Source: Rhizobacter sp. SG703
Lineage (GTDB): Bacteria > Pseudomonadota > Gammaproteobacteria > Burkholderiales > Burkholderiaceae_C
Assembly: GCF_012275445.1 (NCBI RefSeq)
Contig: NZ_JAAZQK010000001.1
Coordinates: 1 to 64,000 of the forward strand
Direction: 5' to 3'
DNA length: 64,000 nt
Shown: piece after piece, positions 50,504 through 60,087 of the stretch
How the letters are laid out: every line of letters begins with the position of its first letter
How positions within the stretch are numbered: the stretch's first letter is position 1
Notes under the pieces: generated by a model
Seen by the model: only the letters and a program-made list of their open reading frames with translations
Told to the model about the DNA's origin: nothing
Databases searched by the model: none
Program-made: the position numbers and the translations under genes

Positions 50504-52723
50504 TCAGAGATTGTCCAGATACGTGCGCAACTTGTCCGACCGGCTCGGGTGCTTCAGCTTGCGGATCGCCTTGGCTTCGATCTGGCGGATGCGCTCGCGC
50601 GTCACGTCGAACTGCTTGCCGACTTCTTCCAGCGTGTGGTCGGTGCTCATCTCGATGCCGAAGCGCATGCGCAGCACCTTGGCTTCGCGCGGCGTCAGGC
50701 TGTCGAGGATGTCCTTCACCACATCGCGCAGGCCGGCCTGCATCGCCGCCTCGATCGGCGCGGTGTTGTTGGTGTCCTCGATGAAGTCGCCCAGGTGCGA
50801 ATCGTCGTCGTCGCCGATGGGGGTTTCCATCGAGATCGGCTCCTTCGCGATCTTCATGATCTTGCGGATCTTGTCTTCCGGGATCTCCATCTTCTCGGCC
50901 AGCGTCGGGGCATCGGGTTCGAAGCCGAATTCCTGCAAGTGCTGGCGCGACAGCCGGTTCATCTTGTTGATCGTCTCGATCATGTGGACCGGGATGCGGA
51001 TCGTGCGCGCCTGGTCGGCAATCGAGCGGGTGATGGCCTGGCGGATCCACCACGTCGCGTAGGTCGAGAACTTGTAGCCCCGGCGGTATTCGAACTTGTC
51101 GACCGCCTTCATCAGGCCGATGTTGCCTTCCTGGATCAGGTCGAGGAACTGCAGGCCGCGGTTGGTGTACTTCTTCGCGATCGAGATCACCAGGCGCAGG
51201 TTGGCCTCGATCATTTCCTTCTTCGCGTCGCGCGAGGCCTTCTCGCCCTCGTTCATGCGCTTGTTGATCTGCTTCAGGTCTTCCAGCGGCACGACGGCGC
51301 GGGCCTGCTGGTCGGTCAGCTTCTTCTGCAATTCCTGCACCGGCGGCAGGTTGCGCGCCAGCACCGCGCTGTAGGGCTTGCCCGCTGCCGCTTCCTTCTC
51401 CGCCCACTTCAGGTTCAGGATGTTGGGCGGGAAGTTCTTGATGAAATACTCTTGCGGCATGCCGCACTTGTCGACGAGGATCTTGCGCAGCTCGCGTTCG
51501 TAGCGGCGCACGTCGTCGACCTGCGAGCGCAGGATGCCGCACAGCTTCTCGATGGTCTTGACCGTGAAGCGGATCGTCATCAGCTCGGCGCTGATGGCCT
51601 GCTGGGCCTTGTTGTACGGCGCCGACTGGTAGCCGTCCTTCTCGAAGGCCTTGCGCATCTTGTCGAAGTTCTCGCGCAGGTTGGCGAGCTTCGTCAGCGC
51701 CGCGCCCTTCAGTTCCTCGAGCTTCTTGGTCAGCGCCTTGCTGCCCCCGTTGCCGTCGTCGTCGTCTTCCTCGTCGAAGAAGTCGACGTCCTCCTCGGCC
51801 ACGTAGTCGTCGGCCTCGTCTTCCGAGACGAAGCCGTCGACGACCTCGGAGATCGTCATCTCGCCGGCGCCGATGCGGTCGGCATAGACCAGGATCTCGG
51901 CGATGGTGGTCGGCGACGCGCTGATCGCCAGCATCATGGCCTGCAGGCCGCCTTCGATGCGCTTGGCGATCTCGATCTCGCCCTCGCGCGTCAACAGCTC
52001 GACCGTGCCCATCTCGCGCATGTACATGCGCACCGGATCGGTGGTGCGGCCGAATTCGGAGTCGACGGTCGACAGCGCGGCTTCGGCGGCTTCCTCGGCC
52101 TCTTCCTCGGTGGCGGTGGTGGTGCCGCCGCCGGCGATCAACAGCGTCGCGGCGTCCGGCGCCTGCTCGTACACCGCGATGCCCATGTCGTTCAGCATCG
52201 ACACGATGGCTTCGAGGATGTCGGCATCGACCAGCTTCTCGGGAAGGTGGTCGTTGATTTCCTGGTGGGTCAGGAAGCCGCGCGTCTTGCCCATCTTGAT
52301 GAGCGTCTTCAGCTCATGGCGGCGCTTGGCGACTTCTTCTTCGGTGAGCGCGGTCTCGTCGAGGCCGAACTCGCGCATCAGCGCGCGCTCCTTCGCGCGC
52401 GACACCTTCATCCGCAGCGGCTTGACCTTGGCTGCCTTGTCGTCGGTGCCCGCCGCTTCGGGCTCGGGCTCGCCTTCGAGTTCGGCTTCGACGTCGGAGA
52501 AGTCCTCTTCGGGCACTTCTTCCTTCTTGGCGGCGGCGCCGGCCTTCGGCTTGCGACCCGGCTTGCCCTTGGCGTCGGCGACGGTCTTGTCGGCCACGGC
52601 CTTGGCGGCCGGCTTGGCGACGGCCTTCTTCTTGTCTTCAGCTTCGGCCTTGCCGGCCTTCACGGCTTTCGACGCAGCGGCGGGTTGTGCTGCCTTGGCG
52701 GGGGCGCTCTTCTTCGCGGTCAT
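50504..52723 (-). CDS. rpoD: RNA polymerase primary sigma factor RpoD (sigma-70)
   Basis: 739 residues, longer than E. coli RpoD (613) because of a Lys/Ala-rich N-terminal extension of ~100 residues before region 1.1 (typical of Burkholderiales). Region 1.2 ([11 protein letters not shown]), the non-conserved acidic insert (around [19 protein letters not shown]), region 2 ([37 protein letters not shown]), region 3 and region 4 with [20 protein letters not shown] are complete. GAGG is 7 nt before the ATG. It follows dnaG on the same strand and has its own promoter and terminator. Confidence 0.97.
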   Translation of the reverse strand: MTAKKSAPAKAAQPAAASKAVKAGKAEAEDKKKAVAKPAAKAVADKTVADAKGKPGRKPKAGAAAKKEEVPEEDFSDVEAELEGEPEPEAAGTDDKAAKVKPLRMKVSRAKERALMREFGLDETALTEEEVAKRRHELKTLIKMGKTRGFLTHQEINDHLPEKLVDADILEAIVSMLNDMGIAVYEQAPDAATLLIAGGGTTTATEEEAEEAAEAALSTVDSEFGRTTDPVRMYMREMGTVELLTREGEIEIAKRIEGGLQAMMLAISASPTTIAEILVYADRIGAGEMTISEVVDGFVSEDEADDYVAEEDVDFFDEEDDDDGNGGSKALTKKLEELKGAALTKLANLRENFDKMRKAFEKDGYQSAPYNKAQQAISAELMTIRFTVKTIEKLCGILRSQVDDVRRYERELRKILVDKCGMPQEYFIKNFPPNILNLKWAEKEAAAGKPYSAVLARNLPPVQELQKKLTDQQARAVVPLEDLKQINKRMNEGEKASRDAKKEMIEANLRLVISIAKKYTNRGLQFLDLIQEGNIGLMKAVDKFEYRRGYKFSTYATWWIRQAITRSIADQARTIRIPVHMIETINKMNRLSRQHLQEFGFEPDAPTLAEKMEIPEDKIRKIMKIAKEPISMETPIGDDDDSHLGDFIEDTNNTAPIEAAMQAGLRDVVKDILDSLTPREAKVLRMRFGIEMSTDHTLEEVGKQFDVTRERIRQIEAKAIRKLKHPSRSDKLRTYLDNL

Positions 52724-53052
52724 GCAAATCCTCGAATGGTGGTGGTCGTCACGTCGAACCACGCCCCAGGGCCCACGCCCAGAAGCCGGATGACGGCGGC
52801 TCGGCAGGGCCTTGTTCAGCGGAGGTCCAAAGACGTAGCGAGGCCCGGATCAAGCCTTAGCTTGGGGCCGCAATCAATTGGGCAAGGTCGCGTGACCATC
52901 GAACGGAGTACAGCCCTTGCGGGATAGGGGTGGCCTTGAGGTGGGGACCCTGGGTCAGAGGGTGGCCGGGGCCCGGAGGTGCTGTCTTTGGAACCGTCTT
53001 TGCTGACTGTCTTGCCAGCCGGTCATCACTCTTGCCTTACAACAAACCCTCG
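52724..53052 (-). other. Long rpoD leader region
   Basis: About 320 nt between the predicted rpoD start site and its ATG. I see no conserved short frame with a ribosome site in it. It contains GC-rich self-complementary stretches such as CTTGGGGCC and GGCCCGGAGG-type blocks, and could fold strongly, but no riboswitch class was recognised. Confidence 0.5.
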
Positions 53053-53081
53053 ATTATCGGCGAAAGAACCTGTTACGTCAA
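53053..53081 (-). promoter_or_regulatory. Sigma-70 promoter of rpoD
   Basis: TTGACG (-35) and GATAAT (-10) with the ideal 17-bp spacer. The -35 lies inside the last codons of dnaG, so rpoD can be transcribed separately from primase. Confidence 0.75.
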
Positions 53082-55046
53082 AGCCGGCGGCTTCATTCCC
53101 TGCAGGCGAAGCCGGCGCTCCGCGTCGAGTTCACGCCATCGCGTGAGCGCGGAGGGGTCGGTCGCGGCCTGCCGGATCAGGATTTCCTGGCGCGCCGACA
53201 GCAGCTCGACCCACATGCCGTCGACCACCCGGCGCAGGTCGGCGAACTGCATTTCGTCCTGCAGCACGCCCGGCGGCACGAGGCGGCGGCTGTCGTCGGC
53301 CCATTCGCTGCCGTGCAAGGCCTGTTCGAGCACGGCCCAGGGCGTGGCACCGTGTTCGAGCAGGTGGCGCTCCAGCCAGGCGATCAGCGAGCCGTGCGGC
53401 GCGGGCAGCTCGTGCAACAGCTGGTGGTCGTCGGTGCCGAGCTGGTCCCACCAGTCGCTGTGCAGCAACAGCAGCCGCAGCACGGTGTCGGCAGGGCTGG
53501 TCGGAACTGTCCGCACCTTCGACTGCGGAGGGAACGGGCCGCTTTCCTCGTAGCGGTCCGGCGCGCCGCGCTTGCCCTTCCAGTCCTTGGTCCACTTGCG
53601 GCCGCCACCGCCGACGCCGCCGTCGCGGCGCTGGAAGCGCTCGCGCGGTGCGGCGGGCTCGCCATCGTCCGGCGGGCCGTAGCTGTCGTCGCTCGGCGGC
53701 TCATGGCGGTTCGATGCCGAACCGCCGCCGTGGCGCGACGGCGCCGAGGCCTGCCACAGCTGCGTCAGGTCGGCCGCGCCGATGCCGCCTTGCTGCGCCA
53801 GTTCGGCCAGCAGCTGCAGCTTCAGCGCGCCGTCCGGCAGCGCCGACCAGAGCGGCTTGGCATTGGCGAGGAACTTGGCGCGGCCCTCGGCGGTCGACAG
53901 GTCGCCGCCGTCGCGCGCGGCTTCGACCAGCTGGCGCGACAGCGGCACCGCCTGGGCGACACAGGCCTCGAAGGCCTCGGCGCCGAGTTCGCGCACATAC
54001 GAATCCGGATCGTGCTCGGTCGGCAGGAACAGGAAGCGGACGGTGCGGGTGTCGCTCGCGTGCGGCAGCGAGGCTTCGAGCGCCCGGCCGGCCGCCCGTC
54101 GCCCGGCGGCATCGCCGTCGAAGCTGAACACCACCGATTCGGTGAAGCGGAACAGCTTCTGCACGTGCTCGGCCGTGCAGGCCGTGCCGAGCGTCGCGAC
54201 GGCATTGTCGAAGCCGTGCTGGGCGAGCGCGACGACGTCCATGTACCCCTCGACCACCAGCGCATAGCCGCGCTTGCGCAGCCCGGCGCGCGCTTCGTGC
54301 AGGCCGTACAGCTCGCGGCCCTTCACGAACACCGGCGTCTCCGGCGAGTTCAGGTACTTCGGCTCGCCCTTGTCGAGCACCCGCCCGCCGAAGCCGATCA
54401 CGTCGCCCTGCACCGAGCGGATCGGGAACATGATGCGGTCCCGGAAGCGGTCGTAGCGCTTGCGCTCCTCGTCGTTCTCGCCCTGCGAGATGACGAGGCC
54501 GCTCTCCTCGAGCAGCGGGTCGTCGTAGCGCGGGAACACGCTCGCGAGCGCGCGCCAGCCGTCGGGCGCGTAGCCCAGCCCGAACGCCGCGGCGATCTCG
54601 CCGCTCAGCCCGCGGCCCTTCAGGTAGTCGATCGCCCGCGGACTGCTTTTCAGCTGCTTGCGGTAGCTCTCGCTGGCCTTGGCCAGCACGTCGCTGAGCG
54701 TGGCCTGGCGTTCCTTCAGCTCGGCGGCGCGCTCGCGCTCCTGCGGCGAGCGGTCGTCTTCCGGCACCGTGAGCCCGGCCTGCTGCGCCAGGTCGCGCAC
54801 CGCATCGAGGAAGCCCATCCCCGAATACTCCATCAGGAAACCCAGCGCGTTGCCGTGCACGCCGCAGCCGAAGCAGTGATAGGTCTGGCGGGTCGGGCTG
54901 ACGGTGAAGCTCGGCGTCTTCTCGCCGTGGAACGGGCACAGGCCCTTGTGGTTGATGCCGGCCTTCTTCAGCTGCACGTGGCGGCCGACGACTTCGACGA
55001 CGTCGATGCGGGACAGCAGTTCCTGGATGAAGCTCGGCGGGATCAC
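53073..55046 (-). CDS. dnaG: DNA primase DnaG
   Basis: 657 residues; E. coli has 581. Synthesises RNA primers at the replication fork. The zinc-binding CPFH...CFGC motif is at about 37-64, the catalytic RNAP-basic and Toprim region includes DRIMFPI, VIGFGGRVL, VVEGYMDVVAL and FSFDGDAAGRRA, and the C-terminal helicase-binding domain follows a Gly/Pro/Arg-rich linker of ~90 residues (around SAPSRHGGG to GRKWTKDWK), which explains the extra length. The start is GTG, at the conserved IPPSFIQELLSRID. Upstream of rpoD, as in the macromolecular synthesis operon, but without rpsU. Confidence 0.95.
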   Translation of the reverse strand: MIPPSFIQELLSRIDVVEVVGRHVQLKKAGINHKGLCPFHGEKTPSFTVSPTRQTYHCFGCGVHGNALGFLMEYSGMGFLDAVRDLAQQAGLTVPEDDRSPQERERAAELKERQATLSDVLAKASESYRKQLKSSPRAIDYLKGRGLSGEIAAAFGLGYAPDGWRALASVFPRYDDPLLEESGLVISQGENDEERKRYDRFRDRIMFPIRSVQGDVIGFGGRVLDKGEPKYLNSPETPVFVKGRELYGLHEARAGLRKRGYALVVEGYMDVVALAQHGFDNAVATLGTACTAEHVQKLFRFTESVVFSFDGDAAGRRAAGRALEASLPHASDTRTVRFLFLPTEHDPDSYVRELGAEAFEACVAQAVPLSRQLVEAARDGGDLSTAEGRAKFLANAKPLWSALPDGALKLQLLAELAQQGGIGAADLTQLWQASAPSRHGGGSASNRHEPPSDDSYGPPDDGEPAAPRERFQRRDGGVGGGGRKWTKDWKGKRGAPDRYEESGPFPPQSKVRTVPTSPADTVLRLLLLHSDWWDQLGTDDHQLLHELPAPHGSLIAWLERHLLEHGATPWAVLEQALHGSEWADDSRRLVPPGVLQDEMQFADLRRVVDGMWVELLSARQEILIRQAATDPSALTRWRELDAERRLRLQGMKPPALT

Positions 55047-55136
55047 CCCGCGAGTCTATCGAACCGACCGGGGGAAGACCCCGAGGCGGCGACTTGTGCA
55101 GCTTCGCACGGGGCCGGTCTTGCGGGCTGTTACCGA

Positions 55137-55167
55137 TTGACGCAAGGGTGACCATGCTCGGTACACT
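55137..55167 (+). promoter_or_regulatory. Possible promoter of the TonB-C-domain gene
   Basis: TTGACG and TACACT separated by 19 bp, a longer spacer than ideal. The expected start near 55174 supports the downstream GTG start with its ribosome site rather than an earlier one. Confidence 0.4.
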
Positions 55168-55230
55168 TTTTGCACCGTGAAGTTCGATGCCGTGTCGTTG
55201 GGGCACGTCAAGACCCTCGGAAGGAATCGT

Positions 55231-56112
55231 GTGCATCTCCACTCAACGCCGGAACAGGCGCGTTTGCGATTCTCGCCTCGCACACTCTGCCTCGCGCTGC
55301 TGGCGTCGGGGTTGATGGGCGCATGGCAGGCGGCCCTGGCGCAGGCCGCCTCCGCACCCGCGGCGAAGGAAGAGTCCGCGCCCAGCGAGCGCGCCAAGCG
55401 CGAGGCGGAGAACGTCTTCCGCTGGATCATGATCCACTCGGACAAGCCCCGCAAAACGCGCGAGGGCAAGGACGACAAGCCGACCGCGCCTGCACCGGCG
55501 CCGGTCGCCAATGCACCCAGACCGGCACCGGCCGCACGCGTCGCGAAGGCGGGTGAGGGCAGTGCCGAAGGAGCGGTGGCAGCGCCTGCACCGGCGCCCG
55601 CGATTCGAGCCACGGCGGCAACGGCTGCGACCCAGGTGCCCCCCGCGGCGGCGCAGGCGATGCCGGTCTCCACGGTCGACAACGAAGCGGCGCGCATGTC
55701 GAACAACGCTGCGGCGCTGGCTCGCGGGAACGGCGCAGCGGTCGGCAACGGCGCAGCGGTCGGCAACGGCGCAGCGGTCGGCAACGGCGGCGGCCGCACG
55801 GCCATGCCGGACGCCGCAGCGCCGCCTGCGCTCGCCGCGGCGCCGGAGCCCGAGCCCGAGCAGGAGCCGCTGGTGATGGTGTCCCAGGTGGAGCCTCAGT
55901 TCCCCCGCGCGGTGATGCTCGACCTCCGTCGTGGCACCGTGCGGGTGCGTTTCGACGTGCTGCCTGATGGCACGGTGGCCGGGCAGACCGTCGTGTCCTC
56001 GACGAGCGTGCGGCTGAACCGCGCAGCGCTGGCCGCCGTCGGGCAATGGAAGTTCCAACCGTTGCGCGAGGCGCAAGAGGGCATCGTCGAAGTGGGCTTC
56101 AACCTGGATTGA
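55231..56112 (+). CDS. TonB C-terminal-domain protein with signal peptide and Ala/Pro-rich linker
   Basis: 293 residues from the GTG preceded by GGAAGGA; an upstream GTG in frame has no ribosome site. A hydrophobic segment ending AALAQA looks like a cleavable signal peptide. A long Ala/Pro linker contains three 18-bp repeats encoding NGAAVG. The last ~80 residues are a TonB_C domain (VEPQFPRAVMLDLRRGTVRVRFDV, DGTVAGQTVVSST, AALAAVGQWKFQP). ExbB/ExbD genes are absent nearby. It may be a TonB-like energy transducer or a periplasmic relative; the role is open. Confidence 0.78.
   Translation: MHLHSTPEQARLRFSPRTLCLALLASGLMGAWQAALAQAASAPAAKEESAPSERAKREAENVFRWIMIHSDKPRKTREGKDDKPTAPAPAPVANAPRPAPAARVAKAGEGSAEGAVAAPAPAPAIRATAATAATQVPPAAAQAMPVSTVDNEAARMSNNAAALARGNGAAVGNGAAVGNGAAVGNGGGRTAMPDAAAPPALAAAPEPEPEQEPLVMVSQVEPQFPRAVMLDLRRGTVRVRFDVLPDGTVAGQTVVSSTSVRLNRAALAAVGQWKFQPLREAQEGIVEVGFNLD
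55729..55782 (+). repeat. Three 18-bp direct repeats in the TonB-like linker
   Basis: The unit AACGGCGCAGCGGTCGGC occurs three times in perfect tandem, each encoding Asn-Gly-Ala-Ala-Val-Gly, followed by a partial fourth copy. Such units change number by slippage, so linker length may vary between strains. Confidence 0.85.
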
Positions 56113-56136
56113 GCCGCTCCCGGGGGGCTGCAGCGT

Positions 56137-59100
56137 TCAGGCCGCGATGGTCCGCTCCGGCGCGATCGCGCCCCGGTACTGCCGCACCCAGTCGACCACC
56201 TCGGTCGACGGCATCGCAGCCGCGATGCCGTTGCCCTGCGCCATGTCGCAGCCGATCGCGATCAGGCGTTGCGCCTGGGCCCGCGATTCGACGCCCTCGG
56301 CCACCACCGTGCAGCCGAAGGTGCGCGACAGGCTGATCACGCCGGCGACGATCGCATGGTCCTGCGGGTCGAGCAGCATGTTCTGCACGAACGAGCGGTC
56401 GATCTTCAGCAGGTCGAGCGGCAGCCGCTTCAGGTAGGTGAGGGTGGAATAGCCGGTGCCGAAATCGTCGAGCGCGAATCGCACGCCGAGCTTGCGGCAC
56501 TCCTGCATCAGCTGCACCGTGTAGTCCACGTCGGCCAGTGCAGCGGTTTCCAGCACCTCGATCACCAGGCGCTGCGCCACCGGCGAGTTGTAGCGCGACA
56601 GCAGGCCGGCCAGGCGCTGCGCGAACAGCGGCTCCTGCAGGTGTCGCGCCGAGACGTTGATGCTGACCGTCAGGTCGAGCCCCTGGCGCTGCCATTGCGC
56701 GAGCTGCTCGATGCCCTGTTGCAGCACCCAGTCGCCGACGCTCGCGCTGAGGCCGGTGTGCTCGATCAGCGGCAGGAAGTGCGCCGGCGCGATCACGCCG
56801 TGCTGCGGATGCTTCCAGCGAAGCAGTGCCTCGACGCCCATCACCGTGCCGTTGCGCAGGTCGACCTTGGGCTGGTAGTACAGGCAGAACTCCTGCGCGT
56901 CGAGCGCGGTCTGCACGCGACTGAGCGCCTCGAAGCGTTCTTCGGTGCGGCGGTTGAGCTCGGTGTCGAAGAACAGCGATCCGTTGCGACCAGCCTGCTT
57001 CGCGCCATACATCGCATGGTCGGCGTGGCGCAGCAGCGTTTCGGCATCGGCGCGGTCGACCGGGTAGACGGTGGCGCCCAGGCTGGCAGTGACGATCACC
57101 GGCCCGATCCCCATGCCGAGGTTGTACGGCAGCGAGACCTGGCGCAGCACGCGCTCGACGGTCGCCTGCGCGTCCTCGATCGTGGCGGCGCGCAGCAACA
57201 GCACGAATTCGTCGCCGCCGAGGCGCGCGACCTCGTCGGTCCAGTGGTCCCAGCGCCCGAGCGAATTGCGCAGCCGCTGCGCCAGCTCGACCAGCAGCCG
57301 GTCGCCGGCCTCGTGGCCGTGCGTGTCGTTGACCGGCTTGAAATTGTCCAGGTCGAGGTAGCAGACCACCAGCAGGTAGCCGTCGCGCTCGCTCGCGCGG
57401 ATGGCCTCGCGCAGCATCTGCGCGAGGCGGGCCCGGTTCGGCAGCCGGGTCAGCTCGTCGAAATGCGCCTGGCGCTCGAGCTGTTCGCGGTGCAGCCGGG
57501 CCTGCGTGGTGTCCGACAGCACCAGCACGTGGTGGCGCAGTTCGGCGTCGGGCCCCGGGATCGCGGAGATCGTCACCTGCAGCGCGCACAGCTCGCCGTC
57601 GCGCCGCCGGTCGATGATCTCGCCGCGCCATGAGCCGGTCGATTCGAGCGCCGCCGCCATGCTGGCGCGTTGCGCGGCGCCGGGCTCGCCGTCGGCGGCC
57701 GGGCGCAGCAGGGCCGGCACCGCGCCGAGCATTTCTTCGCGCGAAAAGCCGGTGATCTTCGTGAAGGCCGGGTTCACGTCGAGCACGCGGCAGGCCGCGT
57801 CGGTGATGATCAGGCCTTCGTGCAGGTACTCGAAGAGCCGCGTCGTCACGTTCTGGCGCTCCGCGGTGGCGTGGCGGTCGGTGATGTCGATCGCGGTGGC
57901 GATCACGCGCAGCGGCTCGCCGTCGGATGTGCGCTCGACGGCGCGGGCATGGCCTTCGAGCCACACCCAGCGACCGTCCTTGGCCTGCAGCCGGAATTCG
58001 AACGCGTCGGCCTCGCCGGCCGGCACCGTGCCACGGCCGCGCGGCTGCAGCGCGCTCAGCAGGCGGGCACTGTCGGACGGATGGGCGCGGGCCAGCAGCC
58101 CGTCGATGCGGTGGCCGAACTCGACGCTGCCGTAGCCGAGCATGCGCAGCCAGCGGCGCGAATAGCCGATGCGGCCGCTGCGCAGGTCCCATTGAAGCGT
58201 GCCGACGCCGGCCGCGTCGAGCGCCAGTTGCCAGCGCGTTTCGTTGGTCGCGGTGCGGCCGACCACGGCGCTGGCGAGCAGCGGCGTGGCGCACAAGGTG
58301 GCCAGCCAGCCGGACAGCGTGGCCACGTCGGCCAGCGGCCCCGTGCCCGTGGCGACCAGCCCGGCGGCGGCCCAGGCCGCGAGGCCTGCAGCGATCAGCA
58401 GGACCGTGGCCGAGGCCGGCAGCAGCCCGCGGCGCGCGGCCATGCCCCCCAGCAGCAGGTGCGGGATGGGGGCCAGCGCGAGCATCGACTGGGTGTTGCC
58501 GTGGCGGGCGACGGCCCAGGCTGCGGCCACCGCGCCGGCCCCCAGCGCGACGCTGGCCAGCCAGCGCCACTGCGCGAACGCCTGTTGCAGCGCCTGGCGC
58601 GACAGGGCCAGCAGCGGCAGTGCGAGCAGCGTCGATGCCAGCGCGTCGCGCGCTGCGGCGATGGCGCCGGGTTGCAGCCACGCCTGCCGATCGAGCGGGC
58701 CGTCGACGGTGAAACAGACGAGGGCGTTGGCCACCGAGATCGAGGTGGGCAGCAACACGCCGACACCCAGCATCAGCGCGGCATCGCTCCAGCCGTCGAT
58801 GCGGCCGACGAAGCCGAGGCGGCGCAGCAGCAAGGCCGACAACCAGGCGCCGCCGACCGTTCCGGCCGAGAGCGCCGCGGCTTGCCAGGGCATCAGGTCG
58901 GCACCCAGCAGCGCGATGCAGCCGGCCAGCCACAGGCCGGGGAGCATGCCGCTGCCCCAGCGCAGCAGCGCGGCCAGCATCAGGCCGCCTGGCAACCAGG
59001 GCAACGGGATCGCGAGCGGCGCGAGGTTCAGCAGCGGCGTCGACAAGCCCCAGCGAGCGAGGGCCACGCACGCCAGCGACGCCAGCACCGCCTGCAGGGC

Positions 59101-59166
59101 CCTGACGCTCAGGCGCGTGGACGGCAGCAGGATGACGGGGAGGGTGGGCAGGCGGATGACGGGCAC
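56137..59166 (-). CDS. Membrane GGDEF-EAL protein (cyclic-di-GMP turnover) with PAS domains
   Basis: 1009 residues. An N-terminal membrane sensor of eight or so helices (about 20-300, MASE1-like), then two PAS domains (about 310-420 and 435-555), GGDEF at 650-654 in a canonical RLGGDEFVLLL, and an EAL domain from 779 (GVEALLRWKHP). EAL catalytic residues are all present (ISVNVSARH-like ISINVSARH, VLETAAL, DDFGTGYS, LKIDRSFV, AEGVE), so both synthesis and breakdown of c-di-GMP look possible. The start is a GTG without clear ribosome site and may lie slightly further in. Confidence 0.87.
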   Translation of the reverse strand: MPVIRLPTLPVILLPSTRLSVRALQAVLASLACVALARWGLSTPLLNLAPLAIPLPWLPGGLMLAALLRWGSGMLPGLWLAGCIALLGADLMPWQAAALSAGTVGGAWLSALLLRRLGFVGRIDGWSDAALMLGVGVLLPTSISVANALVCFTVDGPLDRQAWLQPGAIAAARDALASTLLALPLLALSRQALQQAFAQWRWLASVALGAGAVAAAWAVARHGNTQSMLALAPIPHLLLGGMAARRGLLPASATVLLIAAGLAAWAAAGLVATGTGPLADVATLSGWLATLCATPLLASAVVGRTATNETRWQLALDAAGVGTLQWDLRSGRIGYSRRWLRMLGYGSVEFGHRIDGLLARAHPSDSARLLSALQPRGRGTVPAGEADAFEFRLQAKDGRWVWLEGHARAVERTSDGEPLRVIATAIDITDRHATAERQNVTTRLFEYLHEGLIITDAACRVLDVNPAFTKITGFSREEMLGAVPALLRPAADGEPGAAQRASMAAALESTGSWRGEIIDRRRDGELCALQVTISAIPGPDAELRHHVLVLSDTTQARLHREQLERQAHFDELTRLPNRARLAQMLREAIRASERDGYLLVVCYLDLDNFKPVNDTHGHEAGDRLLVELAQRLRNSLGRWDHWTDEVARLGGDEFVLLLRAATIEDAQATVERVLRQVSLPYNLGMGIGPVIVTASLGATVYPVDRADAETLLRHADHAMYGAKQAGRNGSLFFDTELNRRTEERFEALSRVQTALDAQEFCLYYQPKVDLRNGTVMGVEALLRWKHPQHGVIAPAHFLPLIEHTGLSASVGDWVLQQGIEQLAQWQRQGLDLTVSINVSARHLQEPLFAQRLAGLLSRYNSPVAQRLVIEVLETAALADVDYTVQLMQECRKLGVRFALDDFGTGYSTLTYLKRLPLDLLKIDRSFVQNMLLDPQDHAIVAGVISLSRTFGCTVVAEGVESRAQAQRLIAIGCDMAQGNGIAAAMPSTEVVDWVRQYRGAIAPERTIAA

Positions 59167-59325
59167 GTGGGCGTCGCGAGGAAGCTTTTGAATGTACCCC
59201 GCGGCGCCTCCGCCAGACGCTGCGCGATACCCCGCATCTGCAGGGTATCGGTCAGCCGATGGAATCGATACGGATCTCCGGGAAACGCGCCGCGAAAGCG
59301 GCGCGACGGCTCGCTTGCTCGAGAA

Positions 59326-59643
59326 TCAGAGCGCGAAGTCTTCGAGTTTCTTGCCCGCGGCAACGGCTGCCTTCAGCCATTTGGGTTGCAGGCCGCGCCC
59401 GCTCCAGGTTTCACCGGTGGCATTGTTGCGGAACTTGGCCGCGACTTTCCCGCCTTTGCTGGCGCCGGCTTTGCCGCCGGTCTTTGCGCTGCTCTTGCCG
59501 GTCAGGTCGGAAGGCGACAGACCGTATTCGTTCATCAGCGACTTGACTTTGGCAATCGCGTCCTGGCGTTCACGCTTTTGCGTGGCTTCGATTTCCTGCT
59601 CGAGGGCAGCCTTCTTGGCGAGCAAATCCTGCAACGTGGTCAT
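59326..59643 (-). CDS. H-NS family nucleoid protein
   Basis: 105 residues, typical of the short betaproteobacterial H-NS-like proteins. N-terminal oligomerisation coiled coil (LQDLLAKKAALEQEIEATQKRER), a Lys/Gly/Ser linker, and the C-terminal AT-hook-like DNA-binding domain TGETWSGRGLQPKWLKAAV with the RGxxPxW motif. It silences AT-rich, often acquired, DNA. A good sigma-70 promoter precedes it. Confidence 0.9.
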   Translation of the reverse strand: MTTLQDLLAKKAALEQEIEATQKRERQDAIAKVKSLMNEYGLSPSDLTGKSSAKTGGKAGASKGGKVAAKFRNNATGETWSGRGLQPKWLKAAVAAGKKLEDFAL

Positions 59644-59686
59644 CGGTGGTTTCCTGTTGAACCCGGCTATATCTGCCGGCGCCGGG

Positions 59687-59716
59687 ATTCTAATTCAGGA
59701 AACTGCGGAAAGCCAA
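59687..59716 (-). promoter_or_regulatory. Promoter of the H-NS family gene
   Basis: TTGGCT (-35) and TAGAAT (-10, 5 of 6) with an 18-bp spacer, 43 bp before the ATG. The leader contains an AGGAAA ribosome site. Confidence 0.55.
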
Positions 59717-59763
59717 GCGCGAAACTCACGGTCTCGAAACTGTCGGTTTCAGGGCCGACGGGT

Positions 59764-60036
59764 TCAAGGCGTCGGGGGCACGTATCCCGCGGGTTGTTCG
59801 GCGCCTTCGCCAAAGAAGAATCGCTCCATTTGCCGGGCCAGGTACTGGCGGGCGCGCTGGTCGGCCAGGTTCAGCCGGTTCTCGTTGACCAGCATGGTCT
59901 GGTGCTTCATCCAGGCGGCCCAGGCTTCCTTGCTGACCTCGTTGTAAATGCGCTTGCCGAGTTCACCGGGGTAAGGCGCGAAATCCAGGCCTTCAGCCTC
60001 TTTCTTCAGGTAGACGCATTGCACCATTCGGGCCAT
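59764..60036 (-). CDS. yggX: Fe(2+)-trafficking / oxidative damage protection protein YggX
   Basis: 90 residues, the family length. [21 protein letters not shown] with the single conserved Cys7 and the later FFFGEGAE match YggX, which protects iron-sulfur enzymes and may move Fe(II). GGAG lies 7 nt before the ATG. It follows argA by 51 bp on the same strand and may be co-transcribed with it. Confidence 0.95.
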   Translation of the reverse strand: MARMVQCVYLKKEAEGLDFAPYPGELGKRIYNEVSKEAWAAWMKHQTMLVNENRLNLADQRARQYLARQMERFFFGEGAEQPAGYVPPTP

Positions 60037-60087
60037 GAGGTAACTCCAATCGAACTGTTTGTGATGTTGTGAGATGAAACCGGCGAA

